NCBI RefSeq assembly: GCF_008386495.1
Contig: NZ_VTHJ01000018.1
Location: 1-64,000 of the forward strand
Length of the DNA stretch: 64,000 bases
Source: Streptomyces tailanensis
GTDB taxonomy: Bacteria; Actinomycetota; Actinomycetes; Streptomycetales; Streptomycetaceae
Direction of reading: 5' to 3'
In this document: positions 57,099 to 64,000 of the stretch, piece by piece
Layout of the letters: the number at the start of each line of letters is the position of its first letter
Position numbering within the stretch: position 1 is the first letter of the stretch
The notes under the pieces: model-generated
Databases searched by the model: none
What the model was told of the DNA's origin: nothing
The model's input: only the letters and a program-made list of their open reading frames with translations
Translations under genes and position numbers: made by a program

Positions 57099-57563
57099 GT
57101 GCTGACGATTCACGCCGCCCACGAGCTGCGGTACGGGTGGGACGACGACACGGAGCCGGTGAAGGACGGCGCCGTCGCCGTGGAGAGCAACCGTGCCGTG
57201 TGGTCGGGCCAACTGGCCGAGGTCCAGGAGAGGTTTCCGGGCGCCCGGGTACGACGCTGGCCGGGCGTCATCGGCCCCGCACTCCTCCACCAGGGCCCGC
57301 TCCCGGACGCCCCGACACCGCGCGAGCGCGTTCACGAGGTACTGAAACTCGGTGCGACGGCGGTCTTGGAGGAGTACGCGGACACCCCCGAACTCCGGGC
57401 CGCCGCAGCCCGCAACGACGTCATCGTGGTCCCACGCGGCACCCCCATCCGCCGCCCGGCAGCCATCATCGGCATCGGCCGCGCCGACCTGGCCGTCTTC
57501 GACGAGTCCGGCACCTGCATAGCCACGGTGTGTGCGGGGCGTCTGGTCCACCGCCGCCGCTGA
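57099..57563 (+). CDS. Small imidazolonepropionase-like domain protein
   Basis: The 154-aa protein resembles the composite beta-sandwich part of amidohydrolases: LTIHAAHELRYGWDDDTEPV, VKDGAVAVESNRAVW, and the C-terminal RADLAVFDESGTCIATVCAG with RLVHRRR. The metal-binding TIM barrel is absent, so it is not a hydrolase on its own. It begins 8 nt after the mqnC stop, and the same neighbour follows mqnC in other Streptomyces (from memory), so a role near menaquinone synthesis is possible. GTG start at 57099. Confidence 0.65.
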   Translation: MLTIHAAHELRYGWDDDTEPVKDGAVAVESNRAVWSGQLAEVQERFPGARVRRWPGVIGPALLHQGPLPDAPTPRERVHEVLKLGATAVLEEYADTPELRAAAARNDVIVVPRGTPIRRPAAIIGIGRADLAVFDESGTCIATVCAGRLVHRRR

Positions 57564-57575
57564 CTCGTCTCGCGC

Positions 57576-58607
57576 TCATCCCGAGAACGCCTCCCCGAAC
57601 GCCCCCGCCTCCTGCTCCACCCCGCTGCAGTCGGTCAGTTCGTCCTCCGTGCCGTCCCCGCACTCCTGATCCCGGAACGTCGCCCACACAGACACCCAAC
57701 CGACCCCCTTCGACTCCGCGAACTCCCGCACCTGCGCCGCGTCTTCCAACGTGAACGTCTCGTTGTCGACGTCATTGACGCCGAGCATCGAGGTGAGGGC
57801 GAGAGCGCGCCACGCGGTGGACTCGGACGTACCGAAGACCTCCATCAGCTGCTCATGCGTGGCCTCCGCGGCCTGCTCCGCGTAGTCGCCCATGTCGCCG
57901 TCGTACGAACTGGCGTAGTTCATGGTCATGATGTTGACGGTGGAGACCCGCACGGAGTGGTTGTTGGCCGAGTCGAGGAGCGCCACGCTGTCGGCGCCGA
58001 GACCGGACGGCATGACGGGCAGGGTGAAGGAGACGGAGAGGCCGGAGCGCTCCTCCTGGAGGAGCGCGATCGCCTCGGAGCGCAGGTCGACGGAGTCGGA
58101 GTCCTTGAGCGCGCCGCCCTCGACGTCGAAGTCGGCCTCGGTCGCGCTGGCCGCGTCGAGCGCAGCGCCGTACGCCTCGGCCAACGCGTCAGCGCTACCG
58201 CAGGCCTGGGCCAGCTCGGTGCCCGAGGCGCCGCCGAACGAGACCCGCACCGACGCCCCGGAGCCGGTGAGCGCCGAGATCCGGGACTTCACCGCCGAGT
58301 CGCCGATCGCGGTCGTCCCGTTCCACGCGGGCGTGCACGCGTCGCCGTCCGCGATTACGAAGGCCAGGTTGTACGCGGCCGCCGACCCGGCGTCGTCGAG
58401 GTCGGAGGCCTCGGTGGCGTCCACGTAGGGGGCGTACGTCGTGGACGTCTCCGCCGACGACTCCTCGGCGCTCGCCGACGCGCTGGGCGCGGGTGCGGAC
58501 TCAGCGGACTCAGGCCCGGGGGACTCAGACGTGCAGCCCGCGCAGGTCAGGGCCACAAGACAGAGCAGTCCGGCGACCGGTTTCAGGGAATTCCTCACGG
58601 TACTCAC
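57576..58607 (-). CDS. GH18-like (chitinase fold) lipoprotein
   Basis: The 343-aa protein has a signal with lipobox LTCAGC (C25), a Ser/Ala/Pro-rich spacer, and a barrel resembling GH18: YAPYVDATEASDLDDAGSAA, AYNLAFVIADGDACTPAW, VRVSFGGASGTELAQACG, then ADFDVEGGALKD, which retains D-x-D-x-E, and VSTVNIMTMNYASSYDGDMG. Such proteins are annotated as chitinase-like in Streptomyces; the exact glycan is unknown. It is anchored to the outer face of the membrane. It is convergent with the upstream gene (12 nt). Confidence 0.8.
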   Translation of the reverse strand: MSTVRNSLKPVAGLLCLVALTCAGCTSESPGPESAESAPAPSASASAEESSAETSTTYAPYVDATEASDLDDAGSAAAYNLAFVIADGDACTPAWNGTTAIGDSAVKSRISALTGSGASVRVSFGGASGTELAQACGSADALAEAYGAALDAASATEADFDVEGGALKDSDSVDLRSEAIALLQEERSGLSVSFTLPVMPSGLGADSVALLDSANNHSVRVSTVNIMTMNYASSYDGDMGDYAEQAAEATHEQLMEVFGTSESTAWRALALTSMLGVNDVDNETFTLEDAAQVREFAESKGVGWVSVWATFRDQECGDGTEDELTDCSGVEQEAGAFGEAFSG

Positions 58608-58880
58608 GAACGGAAATGAACCACATTCGGCTGTGCTTCATGTGTGCTTCTTGAAGATTGCAGATCTGAAGGATGATCACGAAAGGGCATCCAGCAAAAG
58701 GTGCGCCAGTCGGGCAAGTGGGGCATTTAGGTGGAGGGTATAGCCCAAAAGCAAACGCTGACGGCTTCGCAGTCGTTCACAGATTCTCTAAGGAAACGGA
58801 CAGGTTAAGGAGTTTCTCATGGGGGTCTCACAAGGGAAGCTTGGAATTAACCAAATAAAGCCCGCCTAATATCCGGGGAT
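58608..58880. promoter_or_regulatory. AT-richer intergenic region, divergent promoters
   Basis: This 273-bp region between divergent genes is clearly less GC-rich than its surroundings (for example AAACGCTGACGGCTTCGCAG and ATTAACCAAATAAAGC). I see no gene, and no riboswitch class or operator that I can name. It probably holds promoters for the GH18-like gene and the polysaccharide operon. Confidence 0.35.
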
Positions 58881-59357
58881 ATGCAATCCGAGTCCGCCAA
58901 CGAAAACTTCGCCCCTGAGGCCGTGCCGGAGGTCGTGTACGAGATCACCTCGACACCGGCCCGCGGCAGCCGCCGCAAGCAAGGCAAGCAGCACAAGGGG
59001 TCGGCAGAGGACGGCCCCGTGTTCGTCGACAACTCCGGGCGCCGCGCGAGACTGCTGCGTCGCTGCGGCATGCTGCTGGGGGTCGTCTGCCTCGGTTACG
59101 CCGTCGTACTCGGCATGGCGTTCATGGGCTGGGGCATCTCGGCGAGCCCCTCCGAACTGTTCCCCTTCGGCGGAGGCGGCGGCCAGGCCGGCGTCGCGCC
59201 GGGCGGCGGTGGCAATGGCCCGCAGCCCCAGGGCGGCGTCGCCCCCGAAGGCCTCCCCTCGGGTGCCGCCGGCGGAGCCCCCGGCGGCACCCCGCCCTCC
59301 GGCGCCCCCACCGCCGTACCCTCCCCGTCCGCGTCCGCCACCGCGTCGGCCAACTGA
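58881..59357 (+). CDS. Small membrane protein of the polysaccharide operon
   Basis: The 158-aa protein has a basic cytosolic N-terminus (ARGSRRKQGKQHKGSAEDGP), one membrane helix (MLLGVVCLGYAVVLGMAFMG) and an external Gly/Pro/Ala/Ser-rich tail. I know no named family. It starts the operon with the deacetylase-glycosyltransferase fusion 17 nt downstream, so it may be a partner of that membrane enzyme. Confidence 0.65.
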   Translation: MQSESANENFAPEAVPEVVYEITSTPARGSRRKQGKQHKGSAEDGPVFVDNSGRRARLLRRCGMLLGVVCLGYAVVLGMAFMGWGISASPSELFPFGGGGGQAGVAPGGGGNGPQPQGGVAPEGLPSGAAGGAPGGTPPSGAPTAVPSPSASATASAN

Positions 59358-59374
59358 CGGGAGCGCAAGCCCTC

Positions 59375-61669
59375 ATGACCACGACGACACCGCCCGCGCG
59401 CCGCGGCCGCCGACGCGCCCCCTCCAAGCTTCAACGCGCCACCGGCAAGGCCGCCGCCCTGCAGAAACCCCGGGTGATCCTCGCCCTGCTGCTCCTGCTC
59501 GGACTGACCAGCGTGATGCTGCTCGACGGCTATCTGCGCGCCGAGGTCGGCGGCGACCAGCGCGTCCGCACCGGCGCCAGCTCCAGCGACGTACCCGAGG
59601 ACATCCTCGAAGGCGGGCCGATCCTGACCTTCCGCGGCGGCGAGGCCCAGACGCAGTCCGTGCCGGACAAGACCATCGCGCTCACCTTCGACGACGGCCC
59701 GAACCCGACCTGGACCCCGAAGATCCTCGAAGTCCTCAAGAAGTACGACGTCCCGGCGACCTTCTTCGTGGTCGGCTCGATGGTGTCGCGCTACCCGAGC
59801 ATCGCCGAGGACATGGTCGAAGACGGCCACGAGATCGGCATCCACACCTTCATGCACGTCGACCTCTCGTACCAGAGCGATGCCCGCATCACCCGTGAAA
59901 TGACCCAGACTCAGCTCGCCCTCGCGGGCGCGGCCGGCATCACGACGACGTTCTTCCGCGCCCCGTACTCCTCCGAGACGGACGCCATCGACAACTACAG
60001 CTGGCCCGTCTACCAGAAGCTCGGCGAGGAGGGCTACACCAGCGTCTTCGTCGACACCGACAGCGACGACTGGAAGAAGCCCGGCGCCAAGAAGATCATC
60101 AAGTGGGCCACGCCGGAGGACGGCGAGGGCGCCTCGGTCCTCATGCACGACGCGGGCGGTGACCGCTCCCAGACGGTCAAGGCGCTCGGCACGTACATCG
60201 AGAAGATGAAGGCCAGGGGCTACACCTTCACCACGGTCAGCGGCGCCCTGCAGAAGGACGACGCCGCGAACGGTCAGCAGACGGGTGCTCCCGGCGGTGC
60301 CCCCGGCGACGCCGGCACGGGTGCCACCGCCAACGGGCAGGGCACGCCCGGCACTTCGAACCCCCAGGCCGCCCACCGCACCGCCACCGGCACCACCCTC
60401 TACGAGGGCAAGGCCCTCATCGCGGCCGTCTACGTCGCCGAGTACGCCGTACCGGCGTTGTCGGTCGGCCTGATGGTCGTGGGCGTCGCCGTCATGGGCC
60501 GCTTCGGGATGATGCTGATCCTCGCCCGCAGCCACTACCGGCAGCGCAACAAACGCCGGTTCAGCTGGGGACCACCGGTCACCGGCCCGGTGTCGGTGAT
60601 CGTGCCCGCGTACAACGAGAAGGAGTGCATCGCCAACACCCTCCAATCGCTGTCGAAGAGCACCCACCCGATCGAGATCATCGTCGTGGACGACGGTTCG
60701 ACGGACGGCACCTCCGAGATCGCGCGCGAGGCGGCGGCCTCCCTCGGCATGGTGAACGTCCGCGTCATCCGCCAGGAGAACGCGGGGAAGCCGGCCGCCC
60801 TCAACAACGGTGTACGCAGCGCCAGTTACGACATCGTCATCATGATGGACGGCGACACCGTCTTCGAGCCCGACACCGTCGGCAAGCTCGTGCAGCCGTT
60901 CGCCGACCCGGGCGTCGGCGCGGTCGCGGGCAACGCGAAGGTCGGCAACCGCAACACCATGATCGGCGCCTGGCAGCACATCGAGTACGTGATGGGCTTC
61001 AACCTCGACCGCCGCATGTACGACCTGCTGCGCTGCATGCCCACCATCCCGGGCGCGATCGGCGCGTTCCGCCGCGACGCCGTCCTGGAGGTCGGCGGCA
61101 TGAGCGAGGACACCCTCGCCGAGGACACCGACATCACCATCGCCATGCACCGCGCGGGCTGGCGCGTCGTCTACCAGGAGCACGCCCGCGCCTGGACCGA
61201 GGCCCCCGGTTCCCTGAAGCAGCTGTGGTCCCAGCGCTACCGCTGGTCCTACGGCACCATGCAGGCCCTCTGGAAGCACCGCAAGTCCCTGACGGACAAG
61301 GGCCCGTCGGGCCGCTTCGGCCGCGTCGGCATGCCCCTGGTGGTCATCTTCCAGATCATCACACCGGTTTTCGCTCCTCTCATCGACGTCTTCACCGTCT
61401 ACGCGATGATCTTCGTCGACTTCAAGGCGTCCCTGCTGGCCTGGTTCGCGGTCCTCGGCGTCCAACTCGTCTGCGCCGCCTACGCCTTCAAGCTGGACAA
61501 GGAGAAGTACAGGTACCTGCTGATGCTGCCGCTCCAGCAGCTGGCCTACCGCCAGATGATGTACCTCGTCCTCATCCACTCCTGCGTCACCGCCCTGACG
61601 GGCGGCCGCCTGAGGTGGCAGAAACTGAAGCGCACCGGCGAGGTGGGAACCCCGGCGGGGGCAGGCTGA
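59375..61669 (+). CDS. Polysaccharide deacetylase-GT2 fusion (MatB-like layout)
   Basis: The 764-aa protein has an N-terminal membrane helix (VILALLLLLGLTSVMLLDGY), a NodB polysaccharide deacetylase domain (TFDDGPNPTW, D106-D107 with HTFMH at 157-161 as metal ligands, FFRAPYSSE), a second helix, and a processive GT2 domain (VSVIVPAYNEKECIANTLQS, MMDGDTVFEPD, EDTDITIAMHRAGW, QRYRWS) with C-terminal helices. The layout is that of synthases making and partly deacetylating poly-GlcNAc-type polymers; S. lividans MatB, from memory, is similar and promotes pellet formation. The acyltransferase gene starts at its stop (TGATG). Confidence 0.85.
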   Translation: MTTTTPPARRGRRRAPSKLQRATGKAAALQKPRVILALLLLLGLTSVMLLDGYLRAEVGGDQRVRTGASSSDVPEDILEGGPILTFRGGEAQTQSVPDKTIALTFDDGPNPTWTPKILEVLKKYDVPATFFVVGSMVSRYPSIAEDMVEDGHEIGIHTFMHVDLSYQSDARITREMTQTQLALAGAAGITTTFFRAPYSSETDAIDNYSWPVYQKLGEEGYTSVFVDTDSDDWKKPGAKKIIKWATPEDGEGASVLMHDAGGDRSQTVKALGTYIEKMKARGYTFTTVSGALQKDDAANGQQTGAPGGAPGDAGTGATANGQGTPGTSNPQAAHRTATGTTLYEGKALIAAVYVAEYAVPALSVGLMVVGVAVMGRFGMMLILARSHYRQRNKRRFSWGPPVTGPVSVIVPAYNEKECIANTLQSLSKSTHPIEIIVVDDGSTDGTSEIAREAAASLGMVNVRVIRQENAGKPAALNNGVRSASYDIVIMMDGDTVFEPDTVGKLVQPFADPGVGAVAGNAKVGNRNTMIGAWQHIEYVMGFNLDRRMYDLLRCMPTIPGAIGAFRRDAVLEVGGMSEDTLAEDTDITIAMHRAGWRVVYQEHARAWTEAPGSLKQLWSQRYRWSYGTMQALWKHRKSLTDKGPSGRFGRVGMPLVVIFQIITPVFAPLIDVFTVYAMIFVDFKASLLAWFAVLGVQLVCAAYAFKLDKEKYRYLLMLPLQQLAYRQMMYLVLIHSCVTALTGGRLRWQKLKRTGEVGTPAGAG

Positions 61670-62829
61670 TGGGTTCGCACCGCAGAGGAGGTCCCGCCGT
61701 TCTCGCTCCTGAGAGCCCTGAGAACGGGGACGCCCCCGCATCCCCACCCGAGCCGAAGAGCACCGGCCGGGACCGCTACTTCGACACCCTTCGTGCCCTC
61801 GCCCTGATCCGCGTAGTCACTTACCACACCTTCGGCTGGGCCTGGGCCGGCATGGTCTTCCCCTCCATGGGCATCATGTTCGCCCTGGCCGGCACCCTCA
61901 TGGCCAAGTCCCTCGAACGCCCCCCGCTCAAGGTGATCAGGAACCGCGTCCGGCGGCTCCTGCCCCCCTTCTGGTTCTGGGGCGCCTTCGTGGTGCTCGC
62001 CATGCTGATCCACGACTGGATGCCCGGCTGGCAGATCGTCTTCTGGGTCGTCCCCCTGGGCGACCCCCCGGGCAACGCCTGGGCACAGCAGGCGTGGGAG
62101 ATCCTCTGGTACCTGCGCACCTACCTCTGGTTCGTCCTGCTCTCCCCCCTCCTCCTGAAGCTGTTCCGGCTCGCCCCGATCCCGGTCCTGTTGCTGTCGC
62201 TGTCCCCCGTCCTGGTCCTCGGCTTCCTGTGGGAACCCCCGGGCGGCCGCCTCGGCAGCGCCCTGACCGACCTGGCCACCTACCTCTTCTGCTGGATCCT
62301 GGGCTTCGCCCACCGCGAGGGCGTCCTGGCGAGGCTGAAGCCGCTCGCCGTCACGGCCCTCTCCCTCGCGGCCCTCGGATTCGGCGCCTGGTACGCCTTC
62401 ACCCACCAGGAGGAGACCGGCTCGTACGACCTCGACGACATCCCCCTCGCCCAGGCGTTCTTCTCGGCCGGTTTCGTGACGCTGCTGCTGTACGCGAAGG
62501 CGTACTTCAAGGTCGACTTCGCCGGACGGTCCCTCCCCCACTCTCGGCTTCGCTCAAGCGGGGGGACCCTCATCCGCCGCCTCGACCGCATCGTCACGAT
62601 CTTCAACTCCCGCGCGGTGTCGATCTACCTGTGGCACGAGATCGCCCTGATCCTCGCCGTCCCGCTGATCGACCAGTTCTGGAACGTCCCCGCGTTCGAG
62701 AAGTACCTGCCGCTGGAGAGCCAGTGGTTCATGTTCGGCATCGGCTGGGTGCTGATCGGCGTGTTCGTCCTGCTCTGCGGGTGGGTGGAGGACGTGGCGG
62801 CGAAGAAGAAGCCGAAGCTGTTGCCGTGA
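61669..62829 (+). CDS. Acyltransferase 3-like membrane protein
   Basis: The 386-aa protein has about ten membrane helices and an acyltransferase-3 start: RDRYFDTLRALALIRVVTYH with the conserved His of TYH, then FPSMGIMFALAGTLMAKSLE and RRLLPPFWFW. It probably O-acylates the polymer made by the upstream fusion enzyme. The ATG overlaps its stop by one base. A small repeat element (62529-62569) is inserted in frame and codes for about 14 extra residues (SLPHSRLRSSGGTL). Confidence 0.82.
   Translation: MGSHRRGGPAVLAPESPENGDAPASPPEPKSTGRDRYFDTLRALALIRVVTYHTFGWAWAGMVFPSMGIMFALAGTLMAKSLERPPLKVIRNRVRRLLPPFWFWGAFVVLAMLIHDWMPGWQIVFWVVPLGDPPGNAWAQQAWEILWYLRTYLWFVLLSPLLLKLFRLAPIPVLLLSLSPVLVLGFLWEPPGGRLGSALTDLATYLFCWILGFAHREGVLARLKPLAVTALSLAALGFGAWYAFTHQEETGSYDLDDIPLAQAFFSAGFVTLLLYAKAYFKVDFAGRSLPHSRLRSSGGTLIRRLDRIVTIFNSRAVSIYLWHEIALILAVPLIDQFWNVPAFEKYLPLESQWFMFGIGWVLIGVFVLLCGWVEDVAAKKKPKLLP
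62529..62569. repeat. Short Streptomyces hairpin repeat inserted inside the acyltransferase gene
   Basis: GGTCCCTCCCCCACTCTCGG continues with CTTCGCTCAAGCGGGGGGACC; the ends pair (GGTCCC..CCCC with GGGG..GGGACC). I recognise this as a short palindromic repeat common between Streptomyces genes. Here it lies inside a coding sequence and keeps the frame. Confidence 0.65.
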
Positions 62830-62885
62830 CTCCGTATGGGCCGGGCGCCGCGTGTGGGCTCGGCCCGTACTGCCACAATGACCCC

Positions 62886-63584
62886 GTGACCCGCGCATCC
62901 CTGGACAAGCAGCCGCACGAAGTCGCCTCGATGTTCGACCGAGTGGCGAAACGGTACGACCTGACCAACGACGTGCTGTCCCTCGGACAGGACCGCCGCT
63001 GGCGCAAGGAGGTCGCGCGGGCGGTGGATGCCCGCCCCGCGCAGAAGGTCCTGGACCTGGCGGCCGGCACGGGCACCTCCTCGCTGCCCTTCGCCCAGAC
63101 CGGCGCGTACGTCGTGCCGTGCGACTTCTCCCTCGGCATGCTCCAGGTCGGCAAGGAGCGCACCTCCTGGCTGCCGTTCACCGCGGGCGACGCGACGAGG
63201 CTGCCGTTCAAGGACGACACCTTCGACGCGGTGACCATCTCCTTCGGCCTCAGGAACGTGCAGGACACCGACGCCGCGCTGCGCGAGATGCACCGGGTGA
63301 CCAAGCCTGGCGGCAGGGTCGTGATCTGCGAGTTCTCGCACCCGACGTGGACGCCGTTCCGGACCGTCTACACCGAGTACCTGATGCGCGCCCTGCCGCC
63401 GGTCGCCCGCGCGGTGTCGTCGAACCCGGAGGCGTACGTCTACCTCGCCGAGTCCATCCGCGCCTGGCCCGACCAGTCCGGCCTCGCCGAACGCCTGCGC
63501 GAGGCCGGCTGGGACAAGGTCGCCTGGCGGAACCTCTCGGGTGGCGTGGTCGCGCTGCACCGGGGGTTCAAGAGCCACTCGTAG
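62886..63584 (+). CDS. menG: Demethylmenaquinone methyltransferase
   Basis: The 232-aa protein is a UbiE/MenG-type SAM methyltransferase: MFDRVAKRYDLTNDVLSLGQ, VLDLAAGTGTSSLPFAQTGA (SAM motif I), DTFDAVTISFGLRNVQDTDA and RVTKPGGRVVICEFSHP. It carries out the last C-methylation of menaquinone, shared by the futalosine and classical routes. The GTG lies six bases after a CACAAT -10-like hexamer, so the mRNA is probably leaderless. Confidence 0.93.
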   Translation: MTRASLDKQPHEVASMFDRVAKRYDLTNDVLSLGQDRRWRKEVARAVDARPAQKVLDLAAGTGTSSLPFAQTGAYVVPCDFSLGMLQVGKERTSWLPFTAGDATRLPFKDDTFDAVTISFGLRNVQDTDAALREMHRVTKPGGRVVICEFSHPTWTPFRTVYTEYLMRALPPVARAVSSNPEAYVYLAESIRAWPDQSGLAERLREAGWDKVAWRNLSGGVVALHRGFKSHS

Positions 63585-63628
63585 GGCCTCAAGGTTCACC
63601 CGGAAGGGGGTTGTCCAAAAGGGCACCT

Positions 63629-63650
63629 TGTTGACGGGAACCGGTCAACA
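63629..63650. promoter_or_regulatory. Inverted repeat upstream of the zinc-ribbon gene
   Basis: TGTTGAC and GTCAACA (63629-63635, 63644-63650) form a perfect 7-bp inverted repeat with an 8-nt spacer, 64 nt before the ATG of the next gene. It may be an operator or part of a promoter; it lacks terminator features. Confidence 0.4.
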
Positions 63651-63713
63651 GAAAACACCGTCCGTTGAATACGTCTGATTACGGCACGAGTTTTCTGGAT
63701 GACGGAGCGTTCC

Positions 63714-64000
63714 ATGACGTCGTACTGCCCGCACTGCGGGACACCCGCTCCCGACGAGGCGCGCTTCTGCATGAAGTGCGGGCGCGAGCACGTGGCGGCA
63801 GCACGGGCCGAGACACCGCCTACCCCCACCACCGCTCCGCCGCCTGCCCCGCCCGCCGGTCCGCCTGGAGCACCGCCTTCCGCTCCTCCGTCGGTTCCGC
63901 CTGCCGGTCCGCCCTCGTTCCCGCCCGCCGCGCCCTTCGCGACGGCACCCGGCGTCCCTCCGTCGGCACCACCAGGCGCCCTGCCCGCGGCCCCACCCGG
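63714..64000 (+). CDS. Zinc-ribbon, proline-rich protein (partial, cut by window end)
   Basis: The start ATG at 63714 has GGAG upstream. The first residues form a zinc ribbon with two CxxC pairs (SYCPHCGTPAPDEARFCMKC), followed by a long Pro/Ala/Gly-rich segment (PPAPPAGPPGAPPSAPPSVP) that runs past the window edge. Such proteins in Streptomyces often continue into membrane domains; the rest cannot be seen. It is downstream of menG by 129 nt. Confidence 0.7.
   Translation, partial: MTSYCPHCGTPAPDEARFCMKCGREHVAAARAETPPTPTTAPPPAPPAGPPGAPPSAPPSVPPAGPPSFPPAAPFATAPGVPPSAPPGALPAAPP

Noticed and set aside
59096..61747. 883-codon open frame opposite the deacetylase-GT2 gene
   Set aside because: It is an antisense shadow of a clear two-domain enzyme; composition is typical of third-position GC bias.
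1..64000. tRNA or rRNA genes
   Set aside because: I looked for T-loop GGTTCGA-type boxes with matching acceptor stems and for rRNA conserved blocks and found none convincing; a tRNAscan or Infernal run would settle it.

Overview
The window looks like chromosomal DNA of a Streptomyces or a close relative. GC is very high, GTG starts and 4- or 8-nt stop/start overlaps are common, and the gene set is typical of the genus: DUF5753/DUF397 pairs, gas vesicle genes, LAL and ECF regulators, and the futalosine menaquinone pathway. From memory, the order mqnL-mqnP-(..)-mqnM-Lrp-mqnE ... acyl-CoA ligase ... cold-shock gene-mqnA-kinase-(..)-mqnC-(..)-menG resembles the S. coelicolor SCO449x-455x region. 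The stretch from about 32.6 to 50.5 kb looks like accessory DNA set into that core.

Layout. 0-2 kb: a transposase remnant, a flavin-reductase-like gene and an ArsR regulator lie between two outward-facing imperfect inverted repeats. 2-4.5 kb: a DUF5753/DUF397 regulator pair, two small unknown genes and a YtrA-type GntR regulator. 4.5-11 kb: a membrane protein with twin operators, a 2OG-Fe(II) oxygenase with a deaminase, a two-component system and a DUF6777 lipoprotein. 11-16 kb: a gas vesicle operon in the order gvpO-A-F-G-Y-Z-J-S-K, led by an unknown gene; a gene of gvpL size is absent between J and S, where a 19-codon mini-ORF sits. 16-20.7 kb: a MerR regulator, an ECF sigma factor with a membrane partner, and a quinone oxidoreductase with an ArsR regulator. 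20.8-27 kb: the menaquinone genes mqnL, mqnP, mqnM, an Lrp regulator and mqnE, with Uma2 and rhomboid genes inserted. 27-32.5 kb: GNAT, DUF4229, TetR, a Streptomyces intergenic repeat, a MaoC-like hydratase, an acyl-CoA ligase and a VOC protein.

Accessory part. 32.6-36.3 kb encodes a 1210-aa NACHT-HEAT protein, an NLR-like candidate immune ATPase. 36.5-40.8 kb is a tightly coupled three-gene operon: an L-amino-acid oxidase-like flavoenzyme, a ThDP-dependent 2-oxoacid decarboxylase-like enzyme and an AidA/PixA-type protein. 41-42.8 kb holds an isochorismatase-like gene, a decayed DUF5753/DUF397 pair and an ATPase fragment. 42.9-47.6 kb is the most unusual locus. A three-module glycosyltransferase (Och1-like, GT2 and Anp1/GT62-like) precedes a small secreted Cys- and His-rich peptide. 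That peptide carries 15-residue repeats with an N-x-T sequon in each full repeat. A second GT2 enzyme and a secreted protein on the opposite strand follow. I propose this as a peptide glycosylation system; it is inference.

47.7-64 kb: a LAL-type LuxR regulator, an unknown CYTH-like protein, cspA, mqnA, a Ser/Thr kinase, a prepilin peptidase, mqnC, a small unknown gene, a GH18-like lipoprotein, a three-gene envelope polysaccharide operon (small membrane protein, deacetylase-GT2 fusion, acyltransferase), menG, and the start of a zinc-ribbon protein cut by the window end. Many genes, including mqnL, mqnM, mqnA and menG, have a -10-like hexamer 6-7 nt before the start codon, which suggests leaderless transcripts. 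I saw no rRNA, tRNA or CRISPR array.
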